NCBI GenBank assembly: GCA_022818135.1
Contig: JAFMSR010000007.1
Coordinates: 6,183,672-6,247,671, forward strand
Length of the DNA: 64,000 nt
Direction of reading: 5' to 3'
Source of the DNA: Saxidomus purpurata
Taxonomy: Eukaryota; Mollusca; Bivalvia; Venerida; Veneridae
Below the pieces are notes generated by a model that did not search any database, was not told the origin of the DNA, and saw only the letters and a program-made list of their open reading frames with translations. Shown here piece after piece: positions 10,920 through 20,189 of this stretch. Numbering within the stretch: the first letter of the stretch is position 1; each line of letters begins with the position of its first letter. A program made the position numbers and the translations under genes.

Positions 10920-10979
10920 CGTAAGGACTGGCCACCAGTGGGCACAAGTTCAAAGTCGGTAACCTGGCACTTGATGAAC
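10920..10979 (-). CDS. Exon 1 found (5' exons missing) of the unrecognised minus-strand gene
   Basis: Acceptor TACAATATGTTGCAG and donor TTACG|GTACGT bound a 60-nt exon. Only one frame is open: phase 2 in, 19 codons (FIKCQVTDFELVPTGGQSL), phase 2 out. CG + A then gives Arg and runs into the exon at 9181-9012. All four junctions of the chain 10979>9181>6607>6369>2215 are phase-matched, giving 186 C-terminal residues. Exons upstream of 10979, including the start codon, were not found. The family is not recognised. Confidence 0.7.
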
Positions 10980-11082
10980 CTGCAACATATTGTAGTACTT
11001 GTATATTTTATTATATTATTAGCAATATCAGTGTGGAGAGAGCACCTTGATAAAGTCACATATATGGAGAGACTGGGTTTGA

Positions 11083-11247
11083 ATGAGCCATTTTTCTCCA
11101 TTCTTTTTTTTTTGTTTAATCAATTCGCAAACACATGCTATATATCGAATTACAAGTTCTCTAAATTTTGAGCTAAATTTAATGCGATATCATGTACTAT
11201 AACGCTATAAATCAGCATTAGAAGGCGACTGGGGAAAATGGCTCAAT
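11083..11247. repeat. Short inverted repeat TGAGCCATTTTTCTCC / GGGGAAAATGGCTCA
   Basis: A 15-16 bp imperfect inverted pair about 130 bp apart, with further GAGCC/GGCTC strings around 11265-11300. It may be the remnant of a small inverted-repeat element. No target duplication could be assigned. Confidence 0.45.
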
Positions 11248-11384
11248 AAACTCCGCTCTACGGTAGGTTGAGCCAATTTCAGGGGTAAGTTAAGCCAGAG
11301 ACTTCGAACACAGATAATCAATGATCCCTTCATGATATACTAAGTTGAAGTGTGTGCACGCGCGTGTGCATAAGTCTTTATACT

Positions 11385-11575
11385 AATTTATTTTAGCTCG
11401 ATTGTGAAATAAGCTTGTAGCTTATCGAGTCACTCTCGAGTCCGCTTCCTGGAAACAAACAGTACTGGTGTTATACGTGGAGGTACAGTCGTGACCTTGG
11501 TGGGTTCGAACCCGCAACCTCCTGGGTGAGCGGCAGACACCTAAAACTCTACACCACCAAGCCAGTGTTATATAA
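11385..11575 (-). mobile_element. tRNA-derived SINE (minus)
   Basis: On the minus strand, TTGGTGGTGTAGAGTTTTAGG (A-box region) is followed by GGTTGCGGGTTCGAACCC (strong B box, GGTTCGAACCC at about 11504-11514). An anticodon-like GCCGCTCACCCAGGA lies between them. The body continues through GGAAGCGGACTCGAGAGTGACTCG to about 11385. The A and B boxes are spaced as in tRNA-headed SINEs. The A box is altered, so it is not a functional tRNA gene. Confidence 0.8.
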
Positions 11576-12183
11576 GTCTAGTTGAATCAGTATCTTTTGA
11601 ACGATATAAAAAATAGGGGAATTTATCAAATAATTATATGAATATTTACTCAGAGGTACCGGAAATATCAATTTGACATTAACATGAAACATTTCTTCGC
11701 TGACTGCCATATAGCTTTGTTAGTCCTCTGTCTGAAATATGGCGCGTTTAAAAATCCTGTCGTCTGCAATGATACAATCGCGATAAGACGGTGTAATACA
11801 AAGGGTGGCCCATTCAACCCCGATCTCCGACCTACTTAAGAATTACTCATGTTAAATTATACAGAATAATACCTTTACTGATAAAATTCGGTTGTTGTCG
11901 CTTGTTTTCGCATTTATGTCGTTTCATTGTTTTAAATGAGAACCTCAAATGCATCAAAGTGAAGCGTCATTTATTGAGAGCTATAAATCAAACATCCTGC
12001 TAGAAATAAAACTTAAGTACGCCCAAGAACAGTGACAACATTTATTTATAGTTTTGTTAAGTTATAGCAGATTTTTGTTGTTGTTTTTCCCCCTAAAAAG
12101 ATGTGCGTCTTCACTGTGAACTCTTTCTGCAGAAATATTTCAGTCTTTAGAAAAAGAGAAATAAAAAAAAGTAATTTACATAC

Positions 12184-12234
12184 CTTTCATATGGTTAAGC
12201 CTATTTTTCAAACATGTTTAGCAGCGACAAACGT
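12184..12234 (-). other. Splice-flanked 51-nt segment, possible non-coding exon
   Basis: On the minus strand an acceptor-like TGTATTTTTTGCAG and a donor-like GAAAG|GTATGT bound 51 nt. All three frames contain stops, so it cannot be an internal coding exon. It could be a 5' UTR exon of the gene at 10979-2025, possibly with a start at its ATG AAA G end, but that phase (1) does not match the exon at 10979 (phase 2). Another exon would be needed. Confidence 0.25.
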
Positions 12235-12475
12235 CTGCAAAAAATACAGCGCAAATATAAAGGATCCTGTGACAATAGCGTTGTTGAGGCAACGACGTCA
12301 ATTTTAAAACGTCATAATTATGACATAAAACGGCGGTCGTGAAGTATTTAATATGACGTTCGATTATAATTAAAATTAGTTACCACGAAAGTTGTCATCA
12401 TGTGCTAAGATGTTATTGTTATGCGATATGATACAGAAATTGCCTGTGTGCGCGCCATTATTTAAAGGTCCACTA

Positions 12476-12804
12476 CTAAGCGAAAATTAAGTGACAGTTA
12501 TTTCAATGGCAAGTACATTACCTTATGTAAGACACTAAATCATGAAGATTGTCAGGTTTAAATTTACAGAAAGTGTTTGGAACACGATGAAAAGTATGTG
12601 TATTATATTGAAATCTCAGCGATTTGACAAAATGACTACCCTGGTCTTTTTAACTTTCTTCATAATGCATAGTAAAATCAGTGTACATGTACTGTGGTTT
12701 ATTTAGAATTTCTACAATTTAACAACTTTCATTTTTTATTAAAATAACTGATTTCTTTGTTTTTAAAGTATATTTGAATTTTCTCTTTCCTTAGTATTGG
12801 ACCT
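12476..12804. mobile_element. 329-bp MITE with TTAA duplications
   Basis: Exact TTAA at 12472-12475 and 12805-12808 flank inverted ends AGGTCCACTACTAAG and AGGTCCAATACTAAG (reverse complement of the right end). The inside is AT-rich with no long frame. The ends are the same family as at 7387-7921, but the inverted homology is much shorter (about 20 bp). A non-autonomous piggyBac-type element is the most economical reading. Confidence 0.85.
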
Positions 12805-12931
12805 TTAAGTGTATGTGTTTAGTATAACGGCAAATGGAAGTTTGGATTGGAGCAAAAACGGTACTGCACCAAGAATAAAATAGCTAATAACCAGTTAATT
12901 AAAATATTAAACAAATAAGTAAAATGTACTA

Positions 12932-13805
12932 CAGTCGACACTGTACATGCGACCACCTGCATTAAGCGACTTTTCTATTCAACGACCACTTGAAATCCCT
13001 CCCGACCGTTTTCACTATATAAAATCATTCCATTAAGCGTTCATTTTATTGTGCGACCAGCGGCTAGTAAACATTGGTCCCAATTACTCTATATATATGT
13101 ATTAAGCGACCGTTTTTTTTTAAATAATTAACGAATAACACCTTTAGGTATTTTTCACCCGGGTAATTAGCGTGTTTGTTCGCACCTAAATACATTGAAT
13201 ACGGCAATTAAATGTAACGATCGAACAATCGAGCAAACAACCATTTTCATGGTGCATGAATAGGTAAAAGTGTTCACCATTTTCACAATCTTTTTTGAAC
13301 AATATTTTAGGTGATATGAAGATAAATAAGCAAACTATCCTTTAGTTTTCATAGAAATTTCATTTATAGCACTTCAATGAACAGTTTATGTTGACGTTTA
13401 ATGTTGATTTTGATTCAAATATTCGTCAGTAAATTGGAGTCAACCGCATTTCCGGTTATATTCGGTTTGAATTGAGGCAGAAGTTTGTATTCGACAACGA
13501 TAAAGACATAACTGGAAATGACTATGATGATGATTGATAATATGACTTGTGTCTAAAATATGTACATGTACATAAAAAAATAAAAATTCTTTTAGAATAA
13601 TTTTGTTATTTAATACAAGATGCCATACAGGAACAAAATACAACAAACAAACATACATACATTGTACATATACATGTATTTTATTAACAGCTAGTTCAAA
13701 AAATGTCTGTCTAGAGAAATATCACAAATTCCATTAAGAGACCACTCCATTAAGAGACCGAATTTTGAAGGTCCCTTGGGTGGTCGCTTAATACAATGTC
13801 GACTG
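12932..13805. mobile_element. Non-autonomous Tigger/pogo-like DNA transposon (874 bp)
   Basis: TA at 12930-12931 and 13806-13807 flank inverted ends CAGTCGACACTGTA and, reverse-complemented from the right, CAGTCGACATTGTATTAAGC, both leading into GCGACCACC. Subterminal repeats of CATTAAGCGACC / CCATTAAGAGACC occur at both ends, as in Tigger-like elements. TA duplication and a CAG start fit the Tc1/mariner-pogo superfamily. The centre (13200-13690) has no transposase frame. Confidence 0.82.
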
Positions 13806-13809
13806 TATT

Positions 13810-14890
13810 TCAATAAGTTATAGAGTAAACAATATGTAATAACCTTTATTAATTTGTTAACCCATCGAACAGCACATCTACGCAAACAAACCTCAAGCGA
13901 TTCTTTGATGGGGTCTGACGGTACATTCTAAAACAGAACTGTATTCGTTAAGGTTCATTAATTTATTGTAAATAAACAGAAGTTCTTGTTAGAGTTGAAC
14001 AAAACCAGGTGCATGCTATCAAACTTTAATATAGACACTTGAACCTTGATGAGATTGAATTACTTTTGCTTAGCTTTTCTTGGAATTTACGTGCATGTCA
14101 GTTAAAAGGAAAGCACGAAGTGATATGTTCCAAATGAGGGGTGTTCAGAAACAATCACAACACACTAACAATTGCACATAAAGAAATACATAACAAAATA
14201 CAATAACAGAAAAATACCAAATACATCATTACAATATCGAAAACTTATTTCAGTTGTCGTTTTAAGAGTTTGGCCCAACAAGGACGGCTACCATCTACTT
14301 GACAGATGGGCGTGGAGGCAAGTCACTCCGATGAGCACAATAAACACATGTAATAAACCGAAGTTGTCCCAATCACAGACCTCCTTATGCCAGCTCCAGA
14401 GCTTGTTGTGCGAAGGTACCACCTGTCTGAGACCTCAGTAAGACTGCATTCTTCATTGATCAAAGGATGAGCATGCAAACTATGAACAAAAAGAAAAAAA
14501 TAGAAGGAGAAGAAAGAGGACATCCATAAGCATCACCTACAAACTGGCTTTTTCAGTAAAATAACGTCCATCAACAAAATAATAAACTAAATCTTACGTA
14601 TCATTTACATCTTTACAATTTCAGAAATATTTGTACAATAGAGCCAGAACATTAAACATTTAGTTTAACATCGTTTCAAAAGACCCATTAGCACTTTGTA
14701 TTTAAAATAAACTTTTGCTTATACATGACGTGTGTCAATTAGGTCCGTGTGAAGCGTCTAGTTAGATGTGTTTTTCACCTCATGCATGCGACTTAATCGG
14801 CAGGCGACTTACATGGATGCCCAAAGTTAGCGATACTACGTATGCTAGCTAGCACTACTAACAAGCAAGGGAGCAAGTGAGAGGATACTG
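13810..14890. other. No gene seen
   Basis: AT-rich. A GC-richer patch at 14260-14450 has overlapping open frames on both strands. It may be an eroded repeat but was not identified. Confidence 0.4.
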
Positions 14891-14894
14891 AAAC

Positions 14895-15910
14895 AGTATA
14901 CTTGGGAAGAGTGAGGCACCACCTTGAATATGGCTCCGCAGGTTATATGACGACGGTAACTACAACTCAGCAAATGTAAGATAAGGTTCAGAACTAGGCC
15001 TTAAGAATAATTACTGGAGCAATGCGGGCAAATCCAATTAGGCAATGGAGGAAGTCACTGCTATTTCGCGGCTAGGTAAAAGAAGGAATGCGAAGAACCT
15101 CATGCAAGCCAGCAAGTACCAGTTCTTGACAGCAGATCACCTATGAGAAAAAACTTCGAGTCCCATCAAAGAATAACCTGAAAAGATGGATCTTTGTCCA
15201 TGAATCAAAGAAGCTGACAAAAGCAGACGCTGCCTATCTTGGACCACCATCTACTTCTCTGGACCAGTCGGAATTGCAAGAGCCATGGAGATATGACCTG
15301 TCAAACATCAGTGTCTGCACTACAGAACATGTACCTGGTTTCCAATCGCGTGAGTAAGATGAAAATATAAAAAAGTCCATGACACAGACCATGATTTCAG
15401 AAACGTGCAGTCGGAGACATGGAACCATATGCACATATACGGCTCTGCTACATCTGCTTATACATATATAACTTTTATTTCTTTCATATTTAAAAAAAAA
15501 AACACCCCAAAAGGTTCCGCCCGTGTTTGCCCCCCCCCCCCCCCCCGGGGGGGGGGGGGCGGGGGGCACATCCACATTCAGCAGGCAAGCATTGTACCCA
15601 CTACAAAGCAAAAGTCGAAGCCATCATACAGGCATCGAAAACTATTGAAGAGTCAAAAGAGGATTGTCAAAAGTTGGTGATTCTAACCGATGATCTATAA
15701 GTCATGGAAACCTTGGCTATTGCCATATTGCCATCCCTTGCCAAAGAACATAACAGGCTCAGCGAGAAGCGGTAATCGTCCAATTAATCAATACCCGCAC
15801 ACTATGGTGATCGTGGCAATAAGATGGCAGACCAATTGGCAAAACATCAAGCGACCAGTCACTCAAAAGAGTCACTTATAAAGAAATGCTCCCGATGGTT
15901 AAGACTCCTA
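14895..15910 (+). pseudogene. Decayed LINE (I/Jockey-type) 3' end: RT C-terminus and RNase H
   Basis: Frame-shifted and stop-ridden remains are readable in pieces on the plus strand. First come sequences typical of the region after the reverse transcriptase (HLEYGSAGYMTTVTT, then ALRIITGAMRANPI-like, MQASKYQFLTADHL). Then comes RNase H-like sequence: HIYGSATSA in place of a TDGSA motif, HYKAKVEAIIQASKTIEES, LTDD, and HYGDRGNKMADQLAKHQA (the usual GH..GNE.AD.LA block). The RNase H part is split by an A-rich run and a C17-G13 tract at 15530-15559. The RNase H after the RT points to the I or Jockey-related group. It is dead. Confidence 0.8.
15530..15567. repeat. C17-G13-C-G6 homopolymer palindrome
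   Basis: Seventeen C followed directly by thirteen G, a C and six more G, inside the LINE relic. It is a perfect potential hairpin and very unlikely to be replicated or sequenced faithfully; lengths should not be trusted. Confidence 0.9.
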
Positions 15911-15911
15911 C

Positions 15912-16358
15912 AAGAAGACACAGTCAGAGAGGTAGGAGGTAGAAGACACAGTCAGAGAGGTAGGAGGTAGAAGACACAGTCAGAGAGGTAGGAGGTAGAA
16001 GACACAGTCAGAGAGGTAGGAGGTAGAAAACAGTCAGAGAGGTAGGAGGTAGAAGACACGTCAGAGAGGTAGGAGGTAGAAAACACGTAGAGAGGTAGGA
16101 GGTAGAAAACACAGTCAGAGGGGTAGGAGGTAGAAGACACAGTCAGAGAGGTAGGAGGTAGAAGACACAGTCAGAGAGGTAGGAGGTAGAAGACACAGTC
16201 AGAGAGGTAGGAGGTAGAAGACACAGTCAGAGAGGTAGGAGGTAGAAGACACAGTCAGAGAGGTAGGAGGTAGAAAACACAGTCAGAGATGTAGGAGGTA
16301 GAAGACACAGTCAGAGAGGTAGGAGGTAGAAGACACAGTCAGAGAGGTAGGAGGTAGG
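15912..16358. repeat. 28-bp minisatellite, ~16 copies
   Basis: The unit GAAGACACAGTCAGAGAGGT + AGGAGGTA (28 bp) is repeated about 16 times with near identity; a few copies lack ACAG or a single base. The first copy is continuous with the LINE relic (…CTCCTACAAGAAGACACAGTC), so the unit seems to derive from LINE sequence. Because 28 is not a multiple of 3, open frames across it cycle through all frames and are meaningless. Confidence 0.95.
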
Positions 16359-16404
16359 ACCTCAAAAAGACCCGTGACCGGGGTGACGGTGTAGACTGTG
16401 AACA

Positions 16405-16485
16405 AACACACACACACATGCACGCGTTCACGCATACACACGCACGCACGCACACGCACACACACGCACGCACACTCGCAGAGAG
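16405..16485. repeat. (CA)n / (CACG)n microsatellite
   Basis: An imperfect run of CA and CACG dinucleotides, for example ACACACACACACATGCACGC and CGCACGCACGCACACGC. Confidence 0.95.
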
Positions 16486-16489
16486 AGCT

Positions 16490-17170
16490 CTTACATAACA
16501 AAGATAGATAATTATCTGATACAAAAAACGGACTGTTATTTACTCGAAAAAAGTCCCCAACATTTGTTTTTAAATAATTTTTCAAAGATACTGACAAAAA
16601 GAATAAAGGCAGTCTGAAATTGCCTTTGAAACAAATGTATACGTCAGCATTAGACTACAGTAAATGCAGTAAATACATAGTTCTATAAGCATTTTATCTT
16701 TAGATTTATTACTCTATATAATTGAATCTTTAAAGTGCTTATGTGAAGGCAGCAGACTGAAGAGTAAATAGATACTTGGCTGGTGAATAATTATGGTGTT
16801 TCAAAGGGCTAAGATATGACATCGTTGCTTTTTAGTCACGAAACTACTAAGATCGTGAAGCTTTCTAATTTGCTAAACCATTTACATGAAATACCATCTA
16901 ACAAGCTACCGGTACGACGTCTCGTTGATTTGACTATTTTGTGACGCGTGCATATTGATGTAGTACGTTAATATTATATATTGATAATTTATGATATGGA
17001 AATGTTCAAAGAATGCAGATCTAACACACCATGCACTTGTATCTACTTTCTATACATCCCTCATTTTATCACGACACCGTGATTCCAAGAACAAGTTGTT
17101 ATTACGAATTTATTCCCACAGATTCGAATCTTACATTAACAAGAACGTTTATATAGTTTTATACATTTGA
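16490..17170. other. Upstream region of the C1q gene, no other gene seen
   Basis: AT-rich. A TATA-like TTTATATAG lies near 17149, about 40 bases before the ATG. It could be a core promoter, but an acceptor-like TTGACTTACAG at 17167-17177 suggests instead a spliced 5' leader. Confidence 0.4.
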
Positions 17171-17188
17171 CTTACAGGTAAAGGGAAA

Positions 17189-17549
17189 ATGTTGCGGAAT
17201 AATCGCGTGTTTCTTTTTCTATGCTGTTTTCATGTCATCTTCGGGGAAATTAGGGAACCTACCTGCTACTCAAGATTTGACTATGACGAAAAAATGTTAC
17301 TGAAACTGCTAAAAATTGAGGACAAAATTCAAAAGTTTGAAGATTTCACAAATGAAATAAAAGCAAAATATGACTTGGAAAAGGCTGAGCGAAAGAACTT
17401 ATTTGATTCTGAAATGGATTCACTGAGGGTGCTAAATCTCCAGGAAATCGAGAAGCAGAAGAATATGACAGTGGAAATACAAGAGGCTGTCGGCGATGTC
17501 AAGATCAAGCTGGAAGCCCTTCTTAACAGACAAAATAAGTCGCAGAAAG
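17189..17549 (+). CDS. C1q-domain protein, exon 1 (signal peptide and coiled coil)
   Basis: The ATG follows an acceptor-like TTACAG|GTAAAGGGAAA, so a 5' UTR intron is possible. Residues 1-20 are a signal peptide (MLRNNRVFLFLCCFHVIFGE). Residues 30-118 are heptad-patterned and highly charged (LLKLLKIEDKIQKFEDF...KAERKNLFDSEMDSLRVL), a coiled coil that would drive trimerisation. Two possible N-glycosylation sites (NMT, NKS) are present. The exon ends AAA G|GTATTA in phase 1. No collagen repeat is present, so this is the C1q-like class with a coiled-coil stalk that is expanded in bivalves. The frame continues into the intron for 20 codons if unspliced. Confidence 0.88.
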
Positions 17550-18144
17550 GTATTATATATATCGGTCTTCTATTATGTTTTCATCTGTCAGAAGACAATT
17601 TTTTTAAGTTATGAAATATCTATAATTTTGTATCTTGGAATCATGAAAAAATTAATAACTTTTTTTCTGATGAGATACTGTTTATATATTAAGATAGAAC
17701 AGACAGTTTGGTGCTCTTATAAACTAAGGCAAATATAAAACGCAATAAAAAGGCACTTTTTACATTTTCACGAAGTCTTGAATGCCACACATGTTTGCCA
17801 TTGCTCAATTTTGAATATTTCCACAAATATTTGTTAATCATTAGATGTATCCCTTTACTTGTTAATGTTGTCCCATCCTTAGTACTAAACTTTTATTTTT
17901 ACATCACTGGGCTTTCTAAGTCGCCGAAGTAATCAAGCAACTTCGTCCTTTTTGTTTAAGAAGTAATCCTCAAACTCGCATTAAAACAGCTTTTTCGATG
18001 CAACTCAGTTCGACTTTTAAGATATTAGAAGTAAACTTTTAACGTAATAAGTACATTTATGTTAGGAAACAAAAATACAAAGAAAAAAAGAAAGAAAGAG
18101 ACATTCGTATAAACAACTACAAGGATAACTACTTGTACTTTCAG

Positions 18145-18563
18145 ATGATTTTGTCGCTTTCACAGTGACTAGCCCTTCCAATGGCCCGGCTTCAAATTCG
18201 TTGACTTTCACTTCTGTGGTTACAAATGAAGGAGATGGTTTTGACACAACGACTGGCGAGTTTACATGCCCAGTTAGTGGACTCTACTACTTTAGCTTAC
18301 ATATAATTAAGAAAAGGGATGGAGGCGTTGATACGGCTGGGTGTTACTTGCAACAGACAGGACAGAATAAAGTTAGAGCATATATAGACCCACAGGATGG
18401 AACGACAGGTGCTGACACCGGCAGTTATGGTGTGTCAACCTCTGTTTACCTCGAACTTGAAGCTGGAGGTGTTGTATCGGTCGGAGGCTGCACAAGCGGT
18501 AGTGCAAATGCCCTAGAATCGTGGACAACTTTCAGTGGATTTTTGGCCAGTCGTAAGGCTTAA
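18145..18563 (+). CDS. C1q-domain protein, exon 2 (globular C1q domain)
   Basis: Acceptor ACTTGTACTTTCAG, then ATGATTTTG; phase 1 joins G|AT to give Asp, so the protein is 259 residues over two exons with a 595-nt intron. This exon is a complete C1q domain: start DFVAFTVTSP, core FTCPVSGLYYFSLHI, then GCYLQQTGQNKVRAY, SVYLELEAGGVVSVGG and the terminal SWTTFSGFLA. These match the conserved aromatic/Gly positions of the C1q/TNF fold. Members bind sugars, microbes or other ligands as secreted trimers. The ligand here cannot be told. TAA at 18561-18563; no clear AATAAA in the next 200 bases. Confidence 0.93.
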
Positions 18564-18569
18564 ATGACA

Positions 18570-18780
18570 GCGAATGCCATTGTTTCCTTGCACAAACACG
18601 TACACTATAAGAACATTTAAATATTACATAAGATACATATGCAGTAGGTTTTGTTTTTAGACATGCTGTTCTGTATAATATGTTTTGTATTGTAAATATA
18701 TTTGTATCATTTAAGATAGATGATTTGTTTAGATTTATCGTGGGTACTGGGTAGTTTAAATGACCAACGTACACAGAAGG
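18570..18780. other. 3' flank of the C1q gene
   Basis: AT-rich, presumably 3' UTR and flank. No canonical polyadenylation signal seen. Confidence 0.4.
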
Positions 18781-18782
18781 GG

Positions 18783-18860
18783 CTAGATAGATCGAATCCG
18801 GGATCCATGGATTACCAGATCAGTGAGTTATCTACTAGACAGCTGATCCGCTCCTAAAAT
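18783..18860 (-). mobile_element. tRNA-derived SINE fragment (minus)
   Basis: On the minus strand: GGAGCGGATCAGCTGTCTAG, then CTGATCTGGTAATCCATGG and a B-box-like CCCGGATTCGATC. The core ATGGATTACCAG...GATCCGCTC also occurs at 21890-21925, so both belong to one family. Confidence 0.6.
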
Positions 18861-19265
18861 AGGAGATGTCTATTTAAAGGCAGAAAACTGCAGCCGTTGT
18901 TTGCTAGGCAATGTTTTCTGAAAGTGATGAAATATGAAATAACGACCAACCATGTCCCTGATTAAACAGAACTTTATAAAAGAAAACAGCTGTAGGGTTT
19001 CTTAAAAGTGCATTCAAATGTAACGCGATATGTGTAAGCATAGAATATAAGCTTTCCGAAAAAGTCTTCATTCCACGTAACAGATTGCAAATAACTTTTA
19101 AAAAAACTTCAAATATTTATTAATTAGCAGTTGATATGCTTCGTACAATATAAAATATGATCTTCATGGTAATCATATGTTGTTACTTTAATTCTGATCG
19201 AACTATGATAGTTTAAGCGTTGGCAAACCATTACTTATAGAAACACCATAATGCGGTCTTTATTT
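18861..19265. other. No gene seen
   Basis: AT-rich with no recognisable element. Confidence 0.4.
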
Positions 19266-19269
19266 TCTT

Positions 19270-19600
19270 AGGCAGCTGAGCACGCCCTGTGACCTTGACC
19301 ATGGCTGTTTGACCTACTTTGTTGTGTTTGAAGCTACAGCTTCATATGGACAACATGTACAGTTTAGGAAACATATTTTAATACTTACCTTGGATGACCT
19401 TGACCCTGACCTTTTGACATACTTTCTTGTTTTTGAAACTACACAGATGCAATCTGGACCATGCGTACACTTTTGTATGGTCTGGTTACATTATTTACTT
19501 TAAATGGCAGCAAGTTCTTACTTTTTGACCTACTGTCTGTCCTTTGGAGCAACGGTTCTCAGGTGAGCGATATATGGTCATGGCCTTCTTGTTATTTATT
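19270..19600. repeat. TGACC-rich dispersed repeat with CTCAGGTGAGCGATAT end
   Basis: Three diverged blocks, each with GACCTTGACC or TTTTGACCTACT followed by TTTGNAGCTAC and CTTAC-type strings (about 19285, 19395, 19523). The right part reads GTTCTCAGGTGAGCGATATATGGTCATGG, the characteristic end of a dispersed repeat widespread in bivalve genomes. Non-coding. Confidence 0.65.
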
Positions 19601-20059
19601 TTCTGGGACTTAAGCAACAGGCAATACTTCTTTCCGTTAATTACAAAATATCTGTATCTGGTTTGTAACGGTCAGTTAGAATACACCATTCAGCGCTTAC
19701 ATTTGGTCTGCAGCTCTCGCTTTGAATGGAACAAATAAGATTGAAGCCATGGGCTTTTTGGGTTCTGAAGATCTTTGCAGTTTTAGCTTGTTTTCCTTGT
19801 AAAATTCTGTCGCAATACCGGCTCGCTGAGGCGTGCGGGCATAACGCAGGCGAGGGTTTTATGCACATTGTTAACTTTAAAAACTTGCTTGTTGTGGGCG
19901 CTTAGATGAAGTTGTGTACTCTTAACCTGCAGGCGGTGAGTGATTTTTCCTTTGTGATGAGTATAGATCATTATCAGCCTATCCGAGCAGTCCTACTGTT
20001 ATAGGCATTGTTCTCTTTTCAGTCCATTGAATACTTAATGAATCCCTAATGTACAATAG

Positions 20060-20185
20060 CTCGTACTGCCAAAAATAAAAGACGGACAACCGCAACCTCC
20101 GGGCTAAGCGACAGACATTGGAGAGAAGACCTCTATCAAGTCGAAGAATAACACCAACCTTGACCGCTGCATGCATATGCGACTA
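20060..20185 (-). mobile_element. Possible decayed SINE (same family as 11385-11575)
   Basis: Minus strand ATGTCTGTCGCTTAGCCCGG followed by AGGTTGCGGTTGTCC aligns with GTGTCTGCCGCTCACCCAGG...AGGTTGCGGGTTCGAACC of the element at 11500, with the B box destroyed. Confidence 0.4.
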
Positions 20186-20189
20186 CGTA

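Noticed and set aside
11500..11575. Functional tRNA gene on the minus strand (good B box)
   Set aside because: The A box and acceptor stem do not pair, and the sequence continues into a SINE body.
15952..16597. Minus-strand frames rich in STSYLSDC / LPPTSLT across the minisatellite
   Set aside because: The period is 28 bp, so every frame is visited in turn. The sequences are products of the repeat and of the adjoining CA run.
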